A stretch of DNA of 64,000 bases from Tricholoma matsutake (GCA_026075535.2 AP026550.1:7626001-7690000); one strand, 5' to 3'; shown: positions 45,064 to 57,159, numbered from the stretch's first letter. Notes: generated by a model not told the origin, from the letters alone. Program-made: numbers and translations.

Positions 45064-48000
45064 ATGGCCAACCGCAAGTCAGCATCACAGAAAGCAGCAG
45101 GAGGAGGAGCATCACGGTCTGCTAACCTCAAACCTGCAAATAAGAATAGTACAGGAAATCGTGCTCTTTCACTTCCGTTGCACTAACGTACTCTCAGTAT
45201 CGTCGAATCAACCATCAGCCCCCAAGGCCCAGACCCGTAAATTTGATATCCCTACCCGCGAAAACACAGCGGACTAATGCGTGTCGCCAGATACTTCACC
45301 CAAACAACAACCACCTTCGGCTGCCAATCGTCCAACAAACGGAACGAAACGTGAGCCTCTAAGCCTCAACACTTTCAACCACCACTCATGTTCTTCATTT
45401 CAGCTCAAGGTACCGGTAATGGGCCTCCCAAATCCCAAGGTTCTGCTGGGGCATCTTGGTTTTTTGGAGGAGGTGAGCATCAGGGAATTGGCACTTGCCC
45501 ACATGAACTTTGTCGGCCTACGTGGTCTACACTGATCCTGTAGGCAAGGCCCAAATTCCTGATGAGCATATTAGGGCATACGCCTTCTTATCCCTTGTAT
45601 TCCAATCACTAGCGGAAGCAACATCTGGACATAAGACATCTCAAGATCGATCAATGTCCCAGGCTGCGCGTAAGTCCTCCAGAGTATACTCTTCCTTTCC
45701 AGGAACCGAATATCCACAGCTAAACATACTGGAAACGGATCAAACAATCTCCAGAAAGCGCAAGGACAGCTCCTGCATACAGCCAACCTTTCTTCGAAAC
45801 CCAAGACACCGAAACCCAAACATCCTCACCCTCTCACTGGAGGTAAGTCTTATCGCCTTGTCATCTTTACCATCCTTATACAATCCATTAGGTCATTCCC
45901 CAGCCCAGAACCCAGTATTGTAGATGTTAACCTGCGAGTCGTCTTTTACCTCGGACTGATGGTATCAATACCAGATCTTCACCACCCCGTCCTGGAAATG
46001 TTCAACCTTCGCCATCTTCCGGAGGTGATCTTATTATACATTCTCGTACTTCTTTGTATGTGCTAAAATCCCCGTGACTAGTACATGGAAACAAAGTTGG
46101 GCAGAATGTATTCCAGGACCAAACTTTGACATGTAAGACCCTTCGCCATCCACTATCTTCCAGTAATTGAATCTGCGTTGCAGCTAAACAAAATGGGCAT
46201 CCTCGTCCTGATGCTCAGAAAGCACAGAACCATGCTCCAACCCCACAAAGTGAGTTAGTTCCAGCAGACTCTTGTTATTTGTGTTCAAGCATTTAATGCA
46301 ACATCCTTTTTTTCAGTATTCCCAACCCATCAGCAACCGACAAATTCGGGAAAAAGTAAAGCTACTTGTTCGCTTCTCATTTGTACTGAAGGATCTACAT
46401 AGATACTACTAATGGCAAGGTTCAGACGACAACACAACATACCCGACCCGGAGGTAAGGTTGTGTCACGTCTGTCTCTGCTCACACCGTTCAACCTCCAA
46501 ACCCGACGTGCTAGGCCAATCCACTAAAGGCTCCGAGAATCTATCACATAACCACAAGGGTAAGCATAGACACTATTCCACCTATACTAGGATAACTGAC
46601 CTTCTGTTTCGTTGGTAGTATCCTCGCATTCTCATTTTGCACAAGAGACCTCTAACAAAGGCCTAACTCGCCACAATGACAAGGGTACTCTTCGCTTTGG
46701 TGGCTAGCAATATTTGTTTACTTATTTCTTTTTTTGCAGTACGCGAACAGTCTCGGCATGTACTAGAGACATCTCCGGCATCCAAAGAAGGCAAGTCTTC
46801 CTATTCTACAATGTCAGGTCTGTTGATGCTGATGCCCAATAAGGTGTTAATAATAATGGAGGATGGAGCAAACCTCTTGTGCTGCCCAAGAAAGAATCGA
46901 CTCCCACCAATAACAAGGGTACGCTTCGCTGGCTGGATATATTCGATTACTCATTTCTGTATTCGCACCCCACACAGAGTCTCGTCATGGACGAGAAACA
47001 TCTCCGATGTCCAATAAAGATAAAGGCAGGCCTTTCACAATTCATAATGACAGGATGCCTAATTAACATGGCAAGGCAATAACAATGTCTCCTCGACAAA
47101 TCAAGTTCTGGGACGGGGCGAACCTCCTATCCCGTCCAAGAAAGACTCACATCATGCCAATAACAATGGTACGTTTCAGTGCCTAGATATATTGCTTGTT
47201 TACTTATTTCCACTTTGGCAGCACGCGCACACTTTCGGCATGAGACACTGTCTCCGACATCTAACAAAGGCAAGTTTTTCGGTTCTATAATATCATGTCT
47301 GTTGATGCTGCTTAATTATCACGATAAGGTGACAATAATGTCGGTTCGAAGCTCTCAAGTTTGGCTGAGGATCGATCTCGGGGACGGGGCGAACCATTCC
47401 CTAGCCCGCCCAAGAAAGACCCGACTCCTGCGAGTAACAAGGGTACGCTTCAATGGCTAGATATGCTTGTTTTCTTATTTCTGTTTTTGCAGCACAAGAG
47501 GCGTTTTCAGCCTCTACTAAAGGCAAGCCTTGTACATCTTATAATGTCACGTCTGCTGGTGCTAAATCATCACGATAAGGCAACAATCACAAGTTCCCTT
47601 CGAAACCTTGTGCTGACGATGGACGGGGCGAACCTTCTCCCCTCAAGAGGATGCCTCTGCCTCACGCAGTGAAATCGTCACTGTCAATTTTGGCTGAAGC
47701 GCCGCAGCTGCCGTCGGTTTACGCTGGATGTGAGAGTGCCATCTTCAATGTCCCTCTACTTAATCAAATCTGTATCTTTCAGCAAAAGGTACTGGGAACC
47801 GACCTTCTGACTCGACGAATATGAAAACGTCCGGATGTATGTCCCTCCATTGTCATTGTCTTATGCATACATGGTCAAATCTGCCTCTCAGCTAAACATA
47901 ACTCTTCAAATGGGTCCCATCACGAATCTTCGAGTTCAAGTGCTAAGAAGATGTCTACGAGGTCTCCGGCGCTGCCGGAGGGGTCGGGTGCATTCAGTCA

Positions 48001-49560
48001 GCTTTTATCTTGGTTCACGTCACCGGCATCAGACATAAGCAAAGAGGTCCAAGCTACGAAGAAACCTCCTCCAAGTCCGAACAAAGGTAGGGATACACAC
48101 CATCCGTCTCCTAGAGAGAAGTTAGCAATGATTAGATGTCACTTTATCAGCCAAAGGTCTTGAGAATCTCCCAAACGGGTCTCAGACTCATCAAATTCGG
48201 GTGTCAGATTCTTCAAAGTGTAAACTTTTTTGTTCGTTATCTATGCTTGGATAATCACAACCATTTTAATAGCAGAAGGCACCGGAAACGCTGTCATTAT
48301 TCCACTAAAGGACAGACCAAGTCCCAACGACAAGGGTATGCTCCGGTCATGAATCAGATTTCTATACTTGTACTGATTTCAGTCTCGGTTGCAGCACACC
48401 CACAGTCTTTGCATGCACATGAGACCTCTCTGGCGTCTAGGAAAGGCAAGCCCTTTTAATCTCGTGATGGCACGCCTGCTAGTACTGAACTTTCACGATA
48501 AGGTAACGGTAACAACGTCTCTTCGAAACCTCGGGTTGAGGATCGATCTCTGGGATGCAACGTCAAGTCTGCGATGGACTGTTCAAGTTCACCAAAGTCA
48601 TCTGACAAATGTGCGTTACTCTGTCATCAGTATGCACATGTCCCAATTCTTATGTGGAGTCCTTGCAGCGAAACACCTTCCAAGTCACTCTTCGACCTCA
48701 GATGGGTCGTCGCACCAAGCACTACCGATCGTCGCTCAGAAACAACAATTTGTTCCGTCAGCACGGGGCATTCTTACTCCACAGCTTCCATTGACGCAGT
48801 GTAAATATTTTCTTTGTCGCATCAAATTCATGGCTTACGGTACATTCCCAGCGTCTCCCCACTCTCAAGCTGCAAAGAACAAGCAAGGTAAATGTTATTG
48901 AGGTTATCGACATCACATGGACTCAAACTTGTTTCTACTACAGGCGTCATGGGTGCGTCCCAAAAGCCCCAGGCAGTGACGGTGCCACCCTCGAGCCTTG
49001 GAGGACTGATGAACAACATCTCATCTTTCTTCCGTTGGACTAAGTCGGCACCCCCCATTGGTAGGCAGGTTCAAGCTACAAACGAACCAAGGCAAGGTGG
49101 GTGTACCCCTTCACCCTCTCGTTTCGCATATTTGATATTGACCATTAGCAGGGGACTCCTCCCCCAAACCATTGGCTTCCACTCATCAAGCGCCAAAGTC
49201 GAGCAAAGGTAAAACCTTCTTGTCAAATCCGGTTAGTATGAGCTGAAGGGCCTTCACTTGTCAGGTGATGGTAGCTCGTCGAAATCTCACCATGCACAGA
49301 TCTTGTCCTTGACGTCGCCCGGACACAAGCGCACTGAACTATCGGAGAAGGAAGTTGTCTTGTCGACGGAGCGCGTAAAGAATGGACCACGCGATGCGCG
49401 AGATGTGTCGGACAAAACGAATACATGTAAGCTGTTGCGATCGCTTCCACTCATGTAGCTGAACCGAAGCACCAGCGAGCGGTAAGATGAAGGCCGGCGA
49501 AATGGCCACGAAACTGACATGTAAATAAGCCGAGCACTCCATTTACCATCGGACTAACTT
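45064..49560 (+). CDS. Multi-exon Ser/Pro/Lys-rich 5' region of RT gene, copy A
   Basis: Start MANRKSASQKAAGGGASRSA at 45064. Exons 45064-45160, 45198-45236, 45291-45350, 45404-45472 and from 45544 join in one frame. Internal exons are 39, 60 and 69 nt, and all introns (37, 54, 53 and 71 nt) are phase 1. The product reads HTSPKQQPPSAANRPTNGTK, then GTGNGPPKSQGSAGASWFFG, then KAQIPDEHIRAYAFL. Downstream, similar short exons continue to the RT, including a tandemly amplified unit encoding PKKDPTPASNKG-like peptides. The protein would be disordered and basic, perhaps a gag-like nucleic-acid binder. Exact borders after 45660 are not solved, so this is a region call. Confidence 0.5.
46660..47660 (+). 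repeat. Tandem exon-intron units in copy A
   Basis: Four units of about 230-270 bp share ACAAGGGTACGCTTC.GTGGCTAGATAT, a T-rich stretch ending TTTGCAG, ACTAAAGGCAAG, CACGATAAGG and GACGGGGCGAACC. Their GGTACG sites lie near 46685, 46918, 47168 and 47441, and a fifth, more diverged unit is at 48333-48560. Each unit contains a donor, an acceptor and coding sequence. Confidence 0.8.
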
Positions 49561-49563
49561 AAA

Positions 49564-51141
49564 TTGCTAGTCATCTCGAGTCATGCCACGGGCTCTGCCG
49601 AGAAGTCGAACGAGCGTCAGTCAGTTCGAGGCTCGTCCACGGAAGCTACCAAGTCCACTGTACGGCGCAAGAAAGAATTTAAAGTCCGATCAAGCAGTAG
49701 CAATGGTAAATTTTTTGACCGCTATTGTGATCGTTGCAGTGACACATTTCCTGTAGTCTTATCTCAACCTCCTAGAAAGACAAGTATTCTTCGAAAAGGC
49801 CTACTCCGACAATACTCCCCGACTCTAGTCTGGCAAAAATCCGATAGTCCCAAAGTCATATCGGCATATTCTACATTAACGGCCGCGCCACTCCCGTCAC
49901 CCCCCAAAAACGAGCTCCAGAACACAGTTGCTCGTCGAACAATTGCCCGGAACCCAGATATGTTCAAGCATACAACACCAATCAAGGTTGATGCCTTGGA
50001 AAAGAATCTGAAGGACCACCCAAACCAACCGTTTGTCCAGTCCGTTGTCCGTTCGCTCAGGAATGGATTTTGGTCATGGGCAGATACAGCCAATCATCCT
50101 CTTCCTACTACGCATGACGGTTCGCATCAGCGTCAACCCAGTACCAGCAAAGTCAAAACAGACTTTATTCGACAGCAGCGCGACGAAGAAGTGGAACTCG
50201 AGCGTTGGTCAAAACCCTTTGGCAAGAAATTGCTACCTGGGATGCATGCTTCCCCCATCACTGCCGTTCCAAAAAGCACCCCAGGCAAGTACAGATTGAT
50301 CATCGACCAGAGCCGTGGGCCACACGCCCTTAACTCGACAATTCCGAAATCTCAAGTCAAAGTCAAGCTTGACACAATCCATGATCTCGGTACAACACTT
50401 ATACCTGTTCGAAAGAAACATCCCAATCGAAAGATTGTCTTATTCAAATCGGATGTCAAGAGCGCATATCGCCTGCTCCCGATGCACCCATTATGGCAGA
50501 TTAAACAGGCCGTCTCCGTAGATGGTCAATTCCATATTGACAGGTGTAATACCTTTGGAAATCGAGGCGGAGGATGGAACTGGGACTCGGTCATATCCTT
50601 AGTCAACTGGATTGGCACCGAGAAAAAGAAAATAACTGATCTCCTGGGTTACGTCGACGACAACTTTGGCTGGGAATTTGCAGGAAACATGAAGTACTAC
50701 AAGCCATACAAGAAATATATGCCTGCCAAGCAAACCCGACTCCTCCAACTTTGGGATGAGCTCGGTATTCCGCACGATGAAAACAAACAACTCTCTGGCC
50801 CATCTCTCCCTATACTTGGTTATGAGGTGGATGCTAATGCGATGACAGTTAAAGTGCCGGATGAGAAGAAAGCTAAGATTATCCAATCACTTCGAAATTA
50901 CGCTCACGAAGGGACATCCTACACGCTCAAAGAGCTACAGAGTGTTGCCGGGTCTACCAGCGCAGTGCTTAATCTATATCCGCAACTTCGCCCGGGTCTG
51001 CGTGGACTGTTTGATGAGATGGCAGGGAAGGAGGAGCCCAGTACCAAGCTAATGGTAACCAAGCCCGTTGCTCGCAGCTTGTCGAAGCTGGCGGACTATC
51101 TTGAGCGCGCTCAGCCTGTACAAATTCAGCAGAAGAAATAA
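49564..51141 (+). CDS. Reverse transcriptase (YVDD), copy A
   Basis: A 525-codon open frame that begins after an acceptor (TTGCTAG), so the first ATG need not be the start. It is probably spliced to the upstream exons. N-terminal 110 residues are basic and Ser-rich. RT blocks are LLPGMHASPITAVPKSTPGK, YRLIIDQSRGPHALNSTIPK, motif A LFKSDVKSAYRLLPMHPLW (Asp about residue 296), RCNTFGNRGGGWNW in place of motif B, motif C LLGYVDDNFGWEF (YVDD about 363-366), and the thumb-like LWDELGIPHDENKQLSG. All key Asp residues are present and there is no stop, so this is the only intact polymerase in the window. The end lacks an RNase H domain and may be truncated. Confidence 0.8.
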   Translation: MLVISSHATGSAEKSNERQSVRGSSTEATKSTVRRKKEFKVRSSSSNGKFFDRYCDRCSDTFPVVLSQPPRKTSILRKGLLRQYSPTLVWQKSDSPKVISAYSTLTAAPLPSPPKNELQNTVARRTIARNPDMFKHTTPIKVDALEKNLKDHPNQPFVQSVVRSLRNGFWSWADTANHPLPTTHDGSHQRQPSTSKVKTDFIRQQRDEEVELERWSKPFGKKLLPGMHASPITAVPKSTPGKYRLIIDQSRGPHALNSTIPKSQVKVKLDTIHDLGTTLIPVRKKHPNRKIVLFKSDVKSAYRLLPMHPLWQIKQAVSVDGQFHIDRCNTFGNRGGGWNWDSVISLVNWIGTEKKKITDLLGYVDDNFGWEFAGNMKYYKPYKKYMPAKQTRLLQLWDELGIPHDENKQLSGPSLPILGYEVDANAMTVKVPDEKKAKIIQSLRNYAHEGTSYTLKELQSVAGSTSAVLNLYPQLRPGLRGLFDEMAGKEEPSTKLMVTKPVARSLSKLADYLERAQPVQIQQKK

Positions 51142-51754
51142 TATGTGCGTGGACTCAGGGCAAGGACGAGGTGCTGGATTGGCAAGGCTAGATCCGAGTT
51201 CTAGCTCGCCCACTCGCACTAGCGGCGCTACGTCATAGCGCTATTGTTCAAGCCGTCCCGACTATTGCTGCGCTTGTACTACTACGCGTACCTATGCTTT
51301 CCCTATTTCTTGCTCCTCTCGTGCAGAACTTGGCTTTTTGTTCACATATCTGTAGTGAAGCTGATCTTCGTACCATTTGCCATTTGTACATTACTAGTCT
51401 CGTCGACTCGACACCAACTCCCCTCAGTCGTTTGGCTTCCCGCAAACACTGAGGTGAGATTCCCACCTACTATGCCCATATACTTGATACTCACCGTGTA
51501 CTCGTAGTCTATTTATCTCTTAGGTGATTTAATATGGTTGTTTGGTTTTGCGCAAACACTGATGATGGATAAGAACAGCTACATACTTGTACGTGCAAGC
51601 AGCGTGTTTAACAGAACAGATTTATGACAACTCCCAGTCAGTCACCACCATCGACCACTGTCATCCCTCCTTCGTGTGGATGGTGATTCTTCTTCTTGAG
51701 GGTCTCAGTGTAATTGTTGAGATGTACACCGGGAACGTATCATCGTATCCGATG

Positions 51755-53054
51755 TAGTGATGTTCCGGCCCGGCTTGGCCCAAAATCCCCGGCTTTGGCT
51801 TGGCCTGAGGCGGCTTTGGCCCGCTGAGATCCTGGGCCGAGCCAAAGCCGCCACTCACGGCTTGCCTTTGGCCTGGCCCGGCCCAGCGCGGCTTTTAGCA
51901 CACAAAGTCGATCTTGATAGTGTAGGGGCTGGGGGCGATGGGTTTGGCGGGTTTTTTTTTGAGGCACCATTAATATTCATTGATTGCATCTGGTATATCA
52001 AATTTACTTGTAAAATCACTATATTGAAAGATCACGGCTGCGTTTTCCTCTCACCTCATCAGATCTTAAATACATTTGAAAACTGGTTAGGATAAATCCA
52101 AAATTCAGCCTGAACGATGCACAACTCACCTATATCTTGCTTTGATCTTGCTATATCTAGCTTTCTCATAAAATCACTATATTGAGAGAACGCGGTGGCG
52201 CGTTCCTCTCGTCTCATCAGATCTGAAATATGCGAGAAAAACTGGTTAGGATCAATCCAAAGTTCACCCTGAGCGATGCACAACTCACCCAATAGCATTA
52301 CCTATCCTGCTATATTTAGCTTTCTCATAAAATCACCATATCGAGAGAACGCGGTGGCGCGTTCCTCTCGTCTCATCAGATCTTAAGTCTGCGAGAAAAA
52401 CTGGTCAGGATCAATCCAAAGTTCAGCCTGAACGGTGCCCAACTCACCTAGTAGCATTATCTATCCTGCTATATCTAATTTGCTCGTAAAATCACCATAT
52501 CAAAAGAACGTGGCGACGTGTTCCTCTCGTCTCATCAGATCTAAAATCCGTGATTAAAATAGGTTAGGATAGATCCAACATTCAGCCTGAACAATGCAAG
52601 ACTCACCCAGTAGCCTTAGCTGTTATTCTGCCACTATCATGATATCGGAGTCAGGCCAAAAAATCTGAATGCACTTCAAGGTAACAAGCTTATGATCAGT
52701 ATGATAGTCATAAAAATGAGTGAGATACTTCAAACTTTGTGCAGTAGACTTGGGTAGACGGTAGAAGAAGCAGTTGGCGGTTTCGTTGCGATATCACTTA
52801 TGTGCATATGGTTGTTACTACGTAGTACGCGTTTGATTGATGCTCGGCCATTTCCGGAACTTGTAGGCATGCCACAAGCTTGCCACAAGCTACATGTAAT
52901 GAACAGAGTACATTTCAAGAAAGTCGAGTTGATACAAGCTTTACAAAGTCATGATTTACAAGAAGTTTCAGTAAAATTTAGTACGACTAAAGCCGCGGCC
53001 TGAGCCGGCGGCTTTGGCTTTCAGCTACTCTGAGCCGGGCCAGGCACATCACTA
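51755..53054. mobile_element. Non-autonomous hAT-like element (1.3 kb)
   Basis: Ends TAGTGATGTTCCGGCCCGGC (51755) and, inverted, TAGTGATGTGCCTGGCCCGG (53054) with 8-bp duplications ATCCGATG at 51747-51754 and 53055-53062. GC-rich subterminal sequence (GGCTTTGGC) marks both ends. No transposase is encoded. Length of duplication and TAGTG ends fit the hAT superfamily. Confidence 0.92.
51990..52630. repeat. Tandem repeat, four 158-169-bp units
   Basis: AAATCAC(T/C) recurs at 52013, 52171, 52329 and 52498. Each unit has GTTCCTCTCGTCTCATCAGATCT (or variant), CTGGTTAGGATCAATCCAAA and TTCAGCCTGAACGATGC. Differences are largely transitions. Confidence 0.92.
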
Positions 53055-53069
53055 ATCCGATGATACATT

Positions 53070-53167
53070 GATCCCATCACCGACATCCCATTATGGCATG
53101 TCGGCATTCCGACATCCCTTTATGGCGTGTCGGCATTCCGACATCCCTTTATGGCATGTCGGCATTA
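53070..53167. repeat. Three 29-bp units at the copia LTR edge
   Basis: GACATCCC.TTATGGC.TGTCGGCATT repeats with a period of 29 (TGTCGG at 53099, 53128 and 53157). TGTCGGCATTCCGACA is a small palindrome within each join. Confidence 0.88.
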
Positions 53168-53426
53168 TTAGTAACAAGTCTTTTGGAACGTTTCCTTTAC
53201 ACTCACTCTCTGCTGGTTACCTTTATGACTTCTAGTATATATACCCTACGATATTAGTTAGACACCTCAATCAATTATACATTGACTGAGGTGAGTAACA
53301 TTCCATAGAACCTTACATGCTAGATTACTAATAGTACCGTAGTCTATTCTTATCTAGGTACTATTTGCTCATATATAGTCAATTACATCGACTGAGTCTA
53401 TTCTTATCTAGGATTGATTCTCTACA
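53099..53426 (+). repeat. 5' LTR of the copia element
   Basis: The LTR runs from TGTCGGCATTCC to GATTCTCTACA before GGTTATGGGCC. The start could also be 53128 or 53157, because the 29-bp unit ending in TGTCGGCATT is repeated. CTCATATATAG gives a possible TATA region. Confidence 0.75.
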
Positions 53427-53438
53427 GGTTATGGGCCA
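53427..53438 (+). other. Copia primer binding site (half-tRNA type)
   Basis: GGTTATGGGCCA directly follows the LTR. It resembles the copia site that pairs with the anticodon region of a cleaved initiator tRNA-Met, known from Drosophila copia. Confidence 0.65.
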
Positions 53439-53842
53439 CTCCCGTCTCTTTTGAGCGATGGTAGATAATCTCCTAGCCACTCGACGCTTTACTACGTCAT
53501 TTTTTTTTGATCGAAAATCCAATCACTATCCCGTTTCGGATCATGGATTACCCTTTGTACAATCAAACCCCTAGACGGCCTCTTTGAATCTCAATTTTTT
53601 CCTATACCCAACATGACAGAATCTAGCCCTCCCTTGGTTACCCCATTTAAACTCTCAGTTCAGTATTCTGGCAAGAAACTCAACAAACTTAAATCAAATT
53701 ACAAAGAATGGTGCAAGGAGATTACCATCGCCCTTTCATTAAATGGTCTCTATGACTAGCACAATCACTGCACCTGCTACTTCTGAAACTCGTGCATTAA
53801 TCAACTGGAAGGCCAACTCCTGTCTTGTTTCTAGCTTCTAGC

Positions 53843-54678
53843 TAGTGTTTAATGGTCCAGTCCATAGGACCGAAAAAAAGACCGAAATTGGACTGAATTG
53901 GACCGGAAAACACTGGACCAGTGGTCTATTTATGGACTGGTCTTTTGCAGTTCAGTTAGCAGTCTTTCCATTTTGAAAAATGTTGTAAAACTGAAGAAAA
54001 CTGGTCTAAACTGGTTAGGACTGGTTTTATTGTGGGAACATATATTGGACCATGTTCCCACATGAAATCTGGAGAATTCAACCTCTGGTTCATAACAAAA
54101 GGTTAAGAATTGAGCAAGATATAACCAAATCTATTTCTGTATGAGTATTTTGTTGTATCAGATTGATTTTCATTTCACCTTACTCATATGTTGATCATTT
54201 GCTTGATTCTATTAATGATCATAGGACTAACATGTATAATAATACTCCCACCATTTGTCAATGCATGCTATGCATCACATAATTTATGGTTGTCACATTA
54301 CATTTCTTGGTGTTCAGCACGAGTCATTCAGTAGATGTATTTTTATATTGATCATAGCCAAGTCAAATCTTGATGAAATGTCTTAAAAGTTAGACCGAAT
54401 GATGGGGAATTACAATGTCTATCCATCTGTACAGTGGTTATAAGGTCCTGGTAATATCTAAGATACATATGGGTTATATTAATACGACAAACTTCACGAC
54501 AAAACATTGGTCTGAACCAGTCTTAACTGGTCTTTTTCGGTCTTTTAATGGGAAAGGACTGGTCCTAGGTGGTCCAGTTTGGCTCTAGCAGTATCTGGGT
54601 CAGTCCTGGACTGGTTTAGGTTGCGGTCTTTACATTTTTGGGTCAAAAAACCAAACTGGACTGGACCCTTAAACACTA
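53843..54678. mobile_element. hAT MITE (836 bp) in copia gag
   Basis: Terminal inverted repeats TAGTGTTTAATGGTCCAGTC and TAGTGTTTAAGGGTCCAGTC (- strand) with 8-bp duplications CTTCTAGC (53835-53842 and 54679-54686). Motifs ACTGGTC, GGTCCAGT and GGACTGG recur near both ends. It has no coding region. Confidence 0.94.
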
Positions 54679-57159
54679 CTTCTAGCATTGTTCCATCCAA
54701 ACACCCTTTTATAGATATGGAAAAGGACACCACTGCAAATTGGGAGGTGCTTCATAAATGACACCAGAATGAGGGTCCAGTTTGTCAAGTCCAGCTATTA
54801 CAACAGGCCCTCACCATTCAATGCACCACTGAGACCCCCCTTCCTGAGACGGCTGACAAAATTTTGACCGTGCGTTTGCTATGGGGATATTAAACCTGAC
54901 CTCCTTTGTTGTATTGCTCTTCTAAACTCCCTCAGCGACAATTTCCCTCATGCACGTTCCATCATTTCTTGCGATATTGCTGCATCTACAAAGGAATCCC
55001 CTTACACATCAAGGATATCTGCTCATTTTTGGAGAATGAACAATCCCTCCTTGAGAATGACCACTGTATGGACTCCTGGCCATCTGTGGCTCTCACCACA
55101 CATATTAAATCAACAAAGCCGTTCAATGCACCTGTTTGTGGGAACCCCACCTGCAAGAAAATGGGACACTCAACCAAATACTGCATTAAAACAGGGGGAG
55201 GAATGGCTGGGAAAATGATTGAAGAGTCTGTGGCAGCACGGAGAGCAGCTCAAGACAAAGGGAAGAAGGTCAGTAATTCGTCCAACCTTAATCCAAGGGT
55301 CCCAATTACTGTGAAAGACGTTAATGGATGTGCCTTTACTGTTATGGTGGATTCTGACTCTGCAAAACCCCAACCCGACATTTATACTCCATTCACTGGA
55401 CTTGCTAGTGATCCACTTCCCACAGCTTCAATTGAGGAGGTGGAATATGAGGGTTGGCTTGTCATTGAGGAGGAGTTAACCACAACTGTTGACTGGACCA
55501 ACAACACCTTAACCCCTGGAGAAGAGGCATTCACTGTCAAACCACTTAATCAAACTCAATGCTCACAAGTTTTGCTTGCCAATTTCCCTTTTATCATTGA
55601 TACAGGCATGACAGTCCACATCTCACCAGACAAGGCTGACTTCCTTACCCTTTGACCAATCTCGCCCTGCCCTGTGAAAGGTGTTGGGGGATCCTCCATT
55701 ATTGCGATTGGAGTCGGTGACATAAAACTGCGCATTGCTCAGGGCACATCAATCATATTACATAATGTGCTTTACATCCCAAATGTGGCAGTCCGACTTA
55801 TCTCAGTCAGTTCCCTCACCAATGACTTGAATGCTGTGGCTCATTTTGATAATTCCTCATGCTGGGTCACAGATAAATCTATGGGAGCACTTATTGCCTG
55901 TGGAACTCTACTTCCCAATAAGAAACTATATTCACTCAATCTGTACTCAGCCGCTGCCAACCATGCATTCACTGTCCACAAGTCCCCCGATCTGGAAACC
56001 TGGCACCGCTGTCTTGGCCATGCAAATTATCAATCCCTTTGGGATATGGCCAACAAGGGCACACTCACAGGTGTGCCCATCGTCTCCACATCTAGACTGA
56101 CCAAATGTGAATCTTGTGTCCTTGGCAAACAGACAAAGACACCAGTTCCAAAGAAGTGTGAGGAGGGGATTGGTCATAAGGTGACACGGAAGTTGGAAAA
56201 AGTTTGGGTGGATTTATTGGGTCCGCATGCGGTCAAATCTCATACTGGAAATTCTTATGTTATGGATATCGTCAACAATTATACATCTTTTCTGTGGTCG
56301 ATACCACTTTGTAACAAAGATGACTTGTTTCCCAAACTGAAAGCTTGGGAATTAGCCTGGGAAAATGAAACAGGACTTAAAGTTGAAATCTACATCACAG
56401 ACAACATTTTACGGCCCCATACACTTCAGCTCATATTGGGCAAGTTGAATGCATGCATTGTACCCTTATGGCTAAGGCCCACACTATGTAAATTTATTTG
56501 GGTTTACCAACTAACCTTTGGGATGAATTTTATCTAGTGGCTTCTCATTTACATGCCAAAACCACTACATGATCACTTCAAGGGTGCACACCTTGGGAAC
56601 TCTGGCATGGACACAAGCCTGATTATTCATATATGCATGAGATCAGTTGTCGCACCTTTTTTCTCATCCCAAAGAAGGATAACCCAAAGATTTTTGAATG
56701 ATCTATTGAATGTGTGCTTATTGGATATGACCCAAAGTCCAAGTCTTACCAATGCTATAATAGGGCCACAAGAAAAGTCCACAGTTCTTATCATGTTCGT
56801 TTCCTTGAAAGCCACAATGGACATGTCCCACCCACCCCGCTACCATTGGAGAATACCATTAAGGAACCTATTTGGAATGAACCCACCTTCACCCTTTTAC
56901 CCACAAACAACGACAAGGACAATAAATCCTTCCACCTGTCAAACACTGCCAAGTCAAATGATTCCATCAGAGAGGAACAAGGTATAATTACTACTGACCC
57001 CCTTCCACGCTGCTCATCTTGGGTACCTATCCCCACTGAGAAACATCCAAATGGAGGACCAACCATCACCAGAACAATAGCAGCTGTTCAAGAATCTCGA
57101 AACAGTGCCATGCAAATCAAAGAAGCCTGCTGTGAATGCAGAGCCACAACTATTGCCGC

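Larger units (their letters stand above)
44808..51500 (+). mobile_element. Retroelement with multi-exon 5' region and YVDD RT, copy A
   Basis: Its left edge (ATATGCACTCTT at 44808) is set by the point where similarity to 61212 onward begins. It holds an exon-rich 5' region (45064-49560) and an RT ORF (49564-51141). No LTR or poly(A) was found. The RT style fits tyrosine-recombinase (DIRS/Ngaro-like) retroelements that I remember from mushroom genomes, but no recombinase or RNase H is visible here, so the class is open. Right edge unknown; 51142-51746 has only short frames. Two similar palindromic phrases with GCAAACACTGA occur at about 51442 and 51554. Confidence 0.6.

Noticed and set aside
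47179..47672. Frames such as ARPRKTRLLRVTRVR in the tandem units as separate proteins
   Set aside because: They run through introns in the wrong frame; the frame giving PKKDPTPASNKG between conserved splice sites is better.
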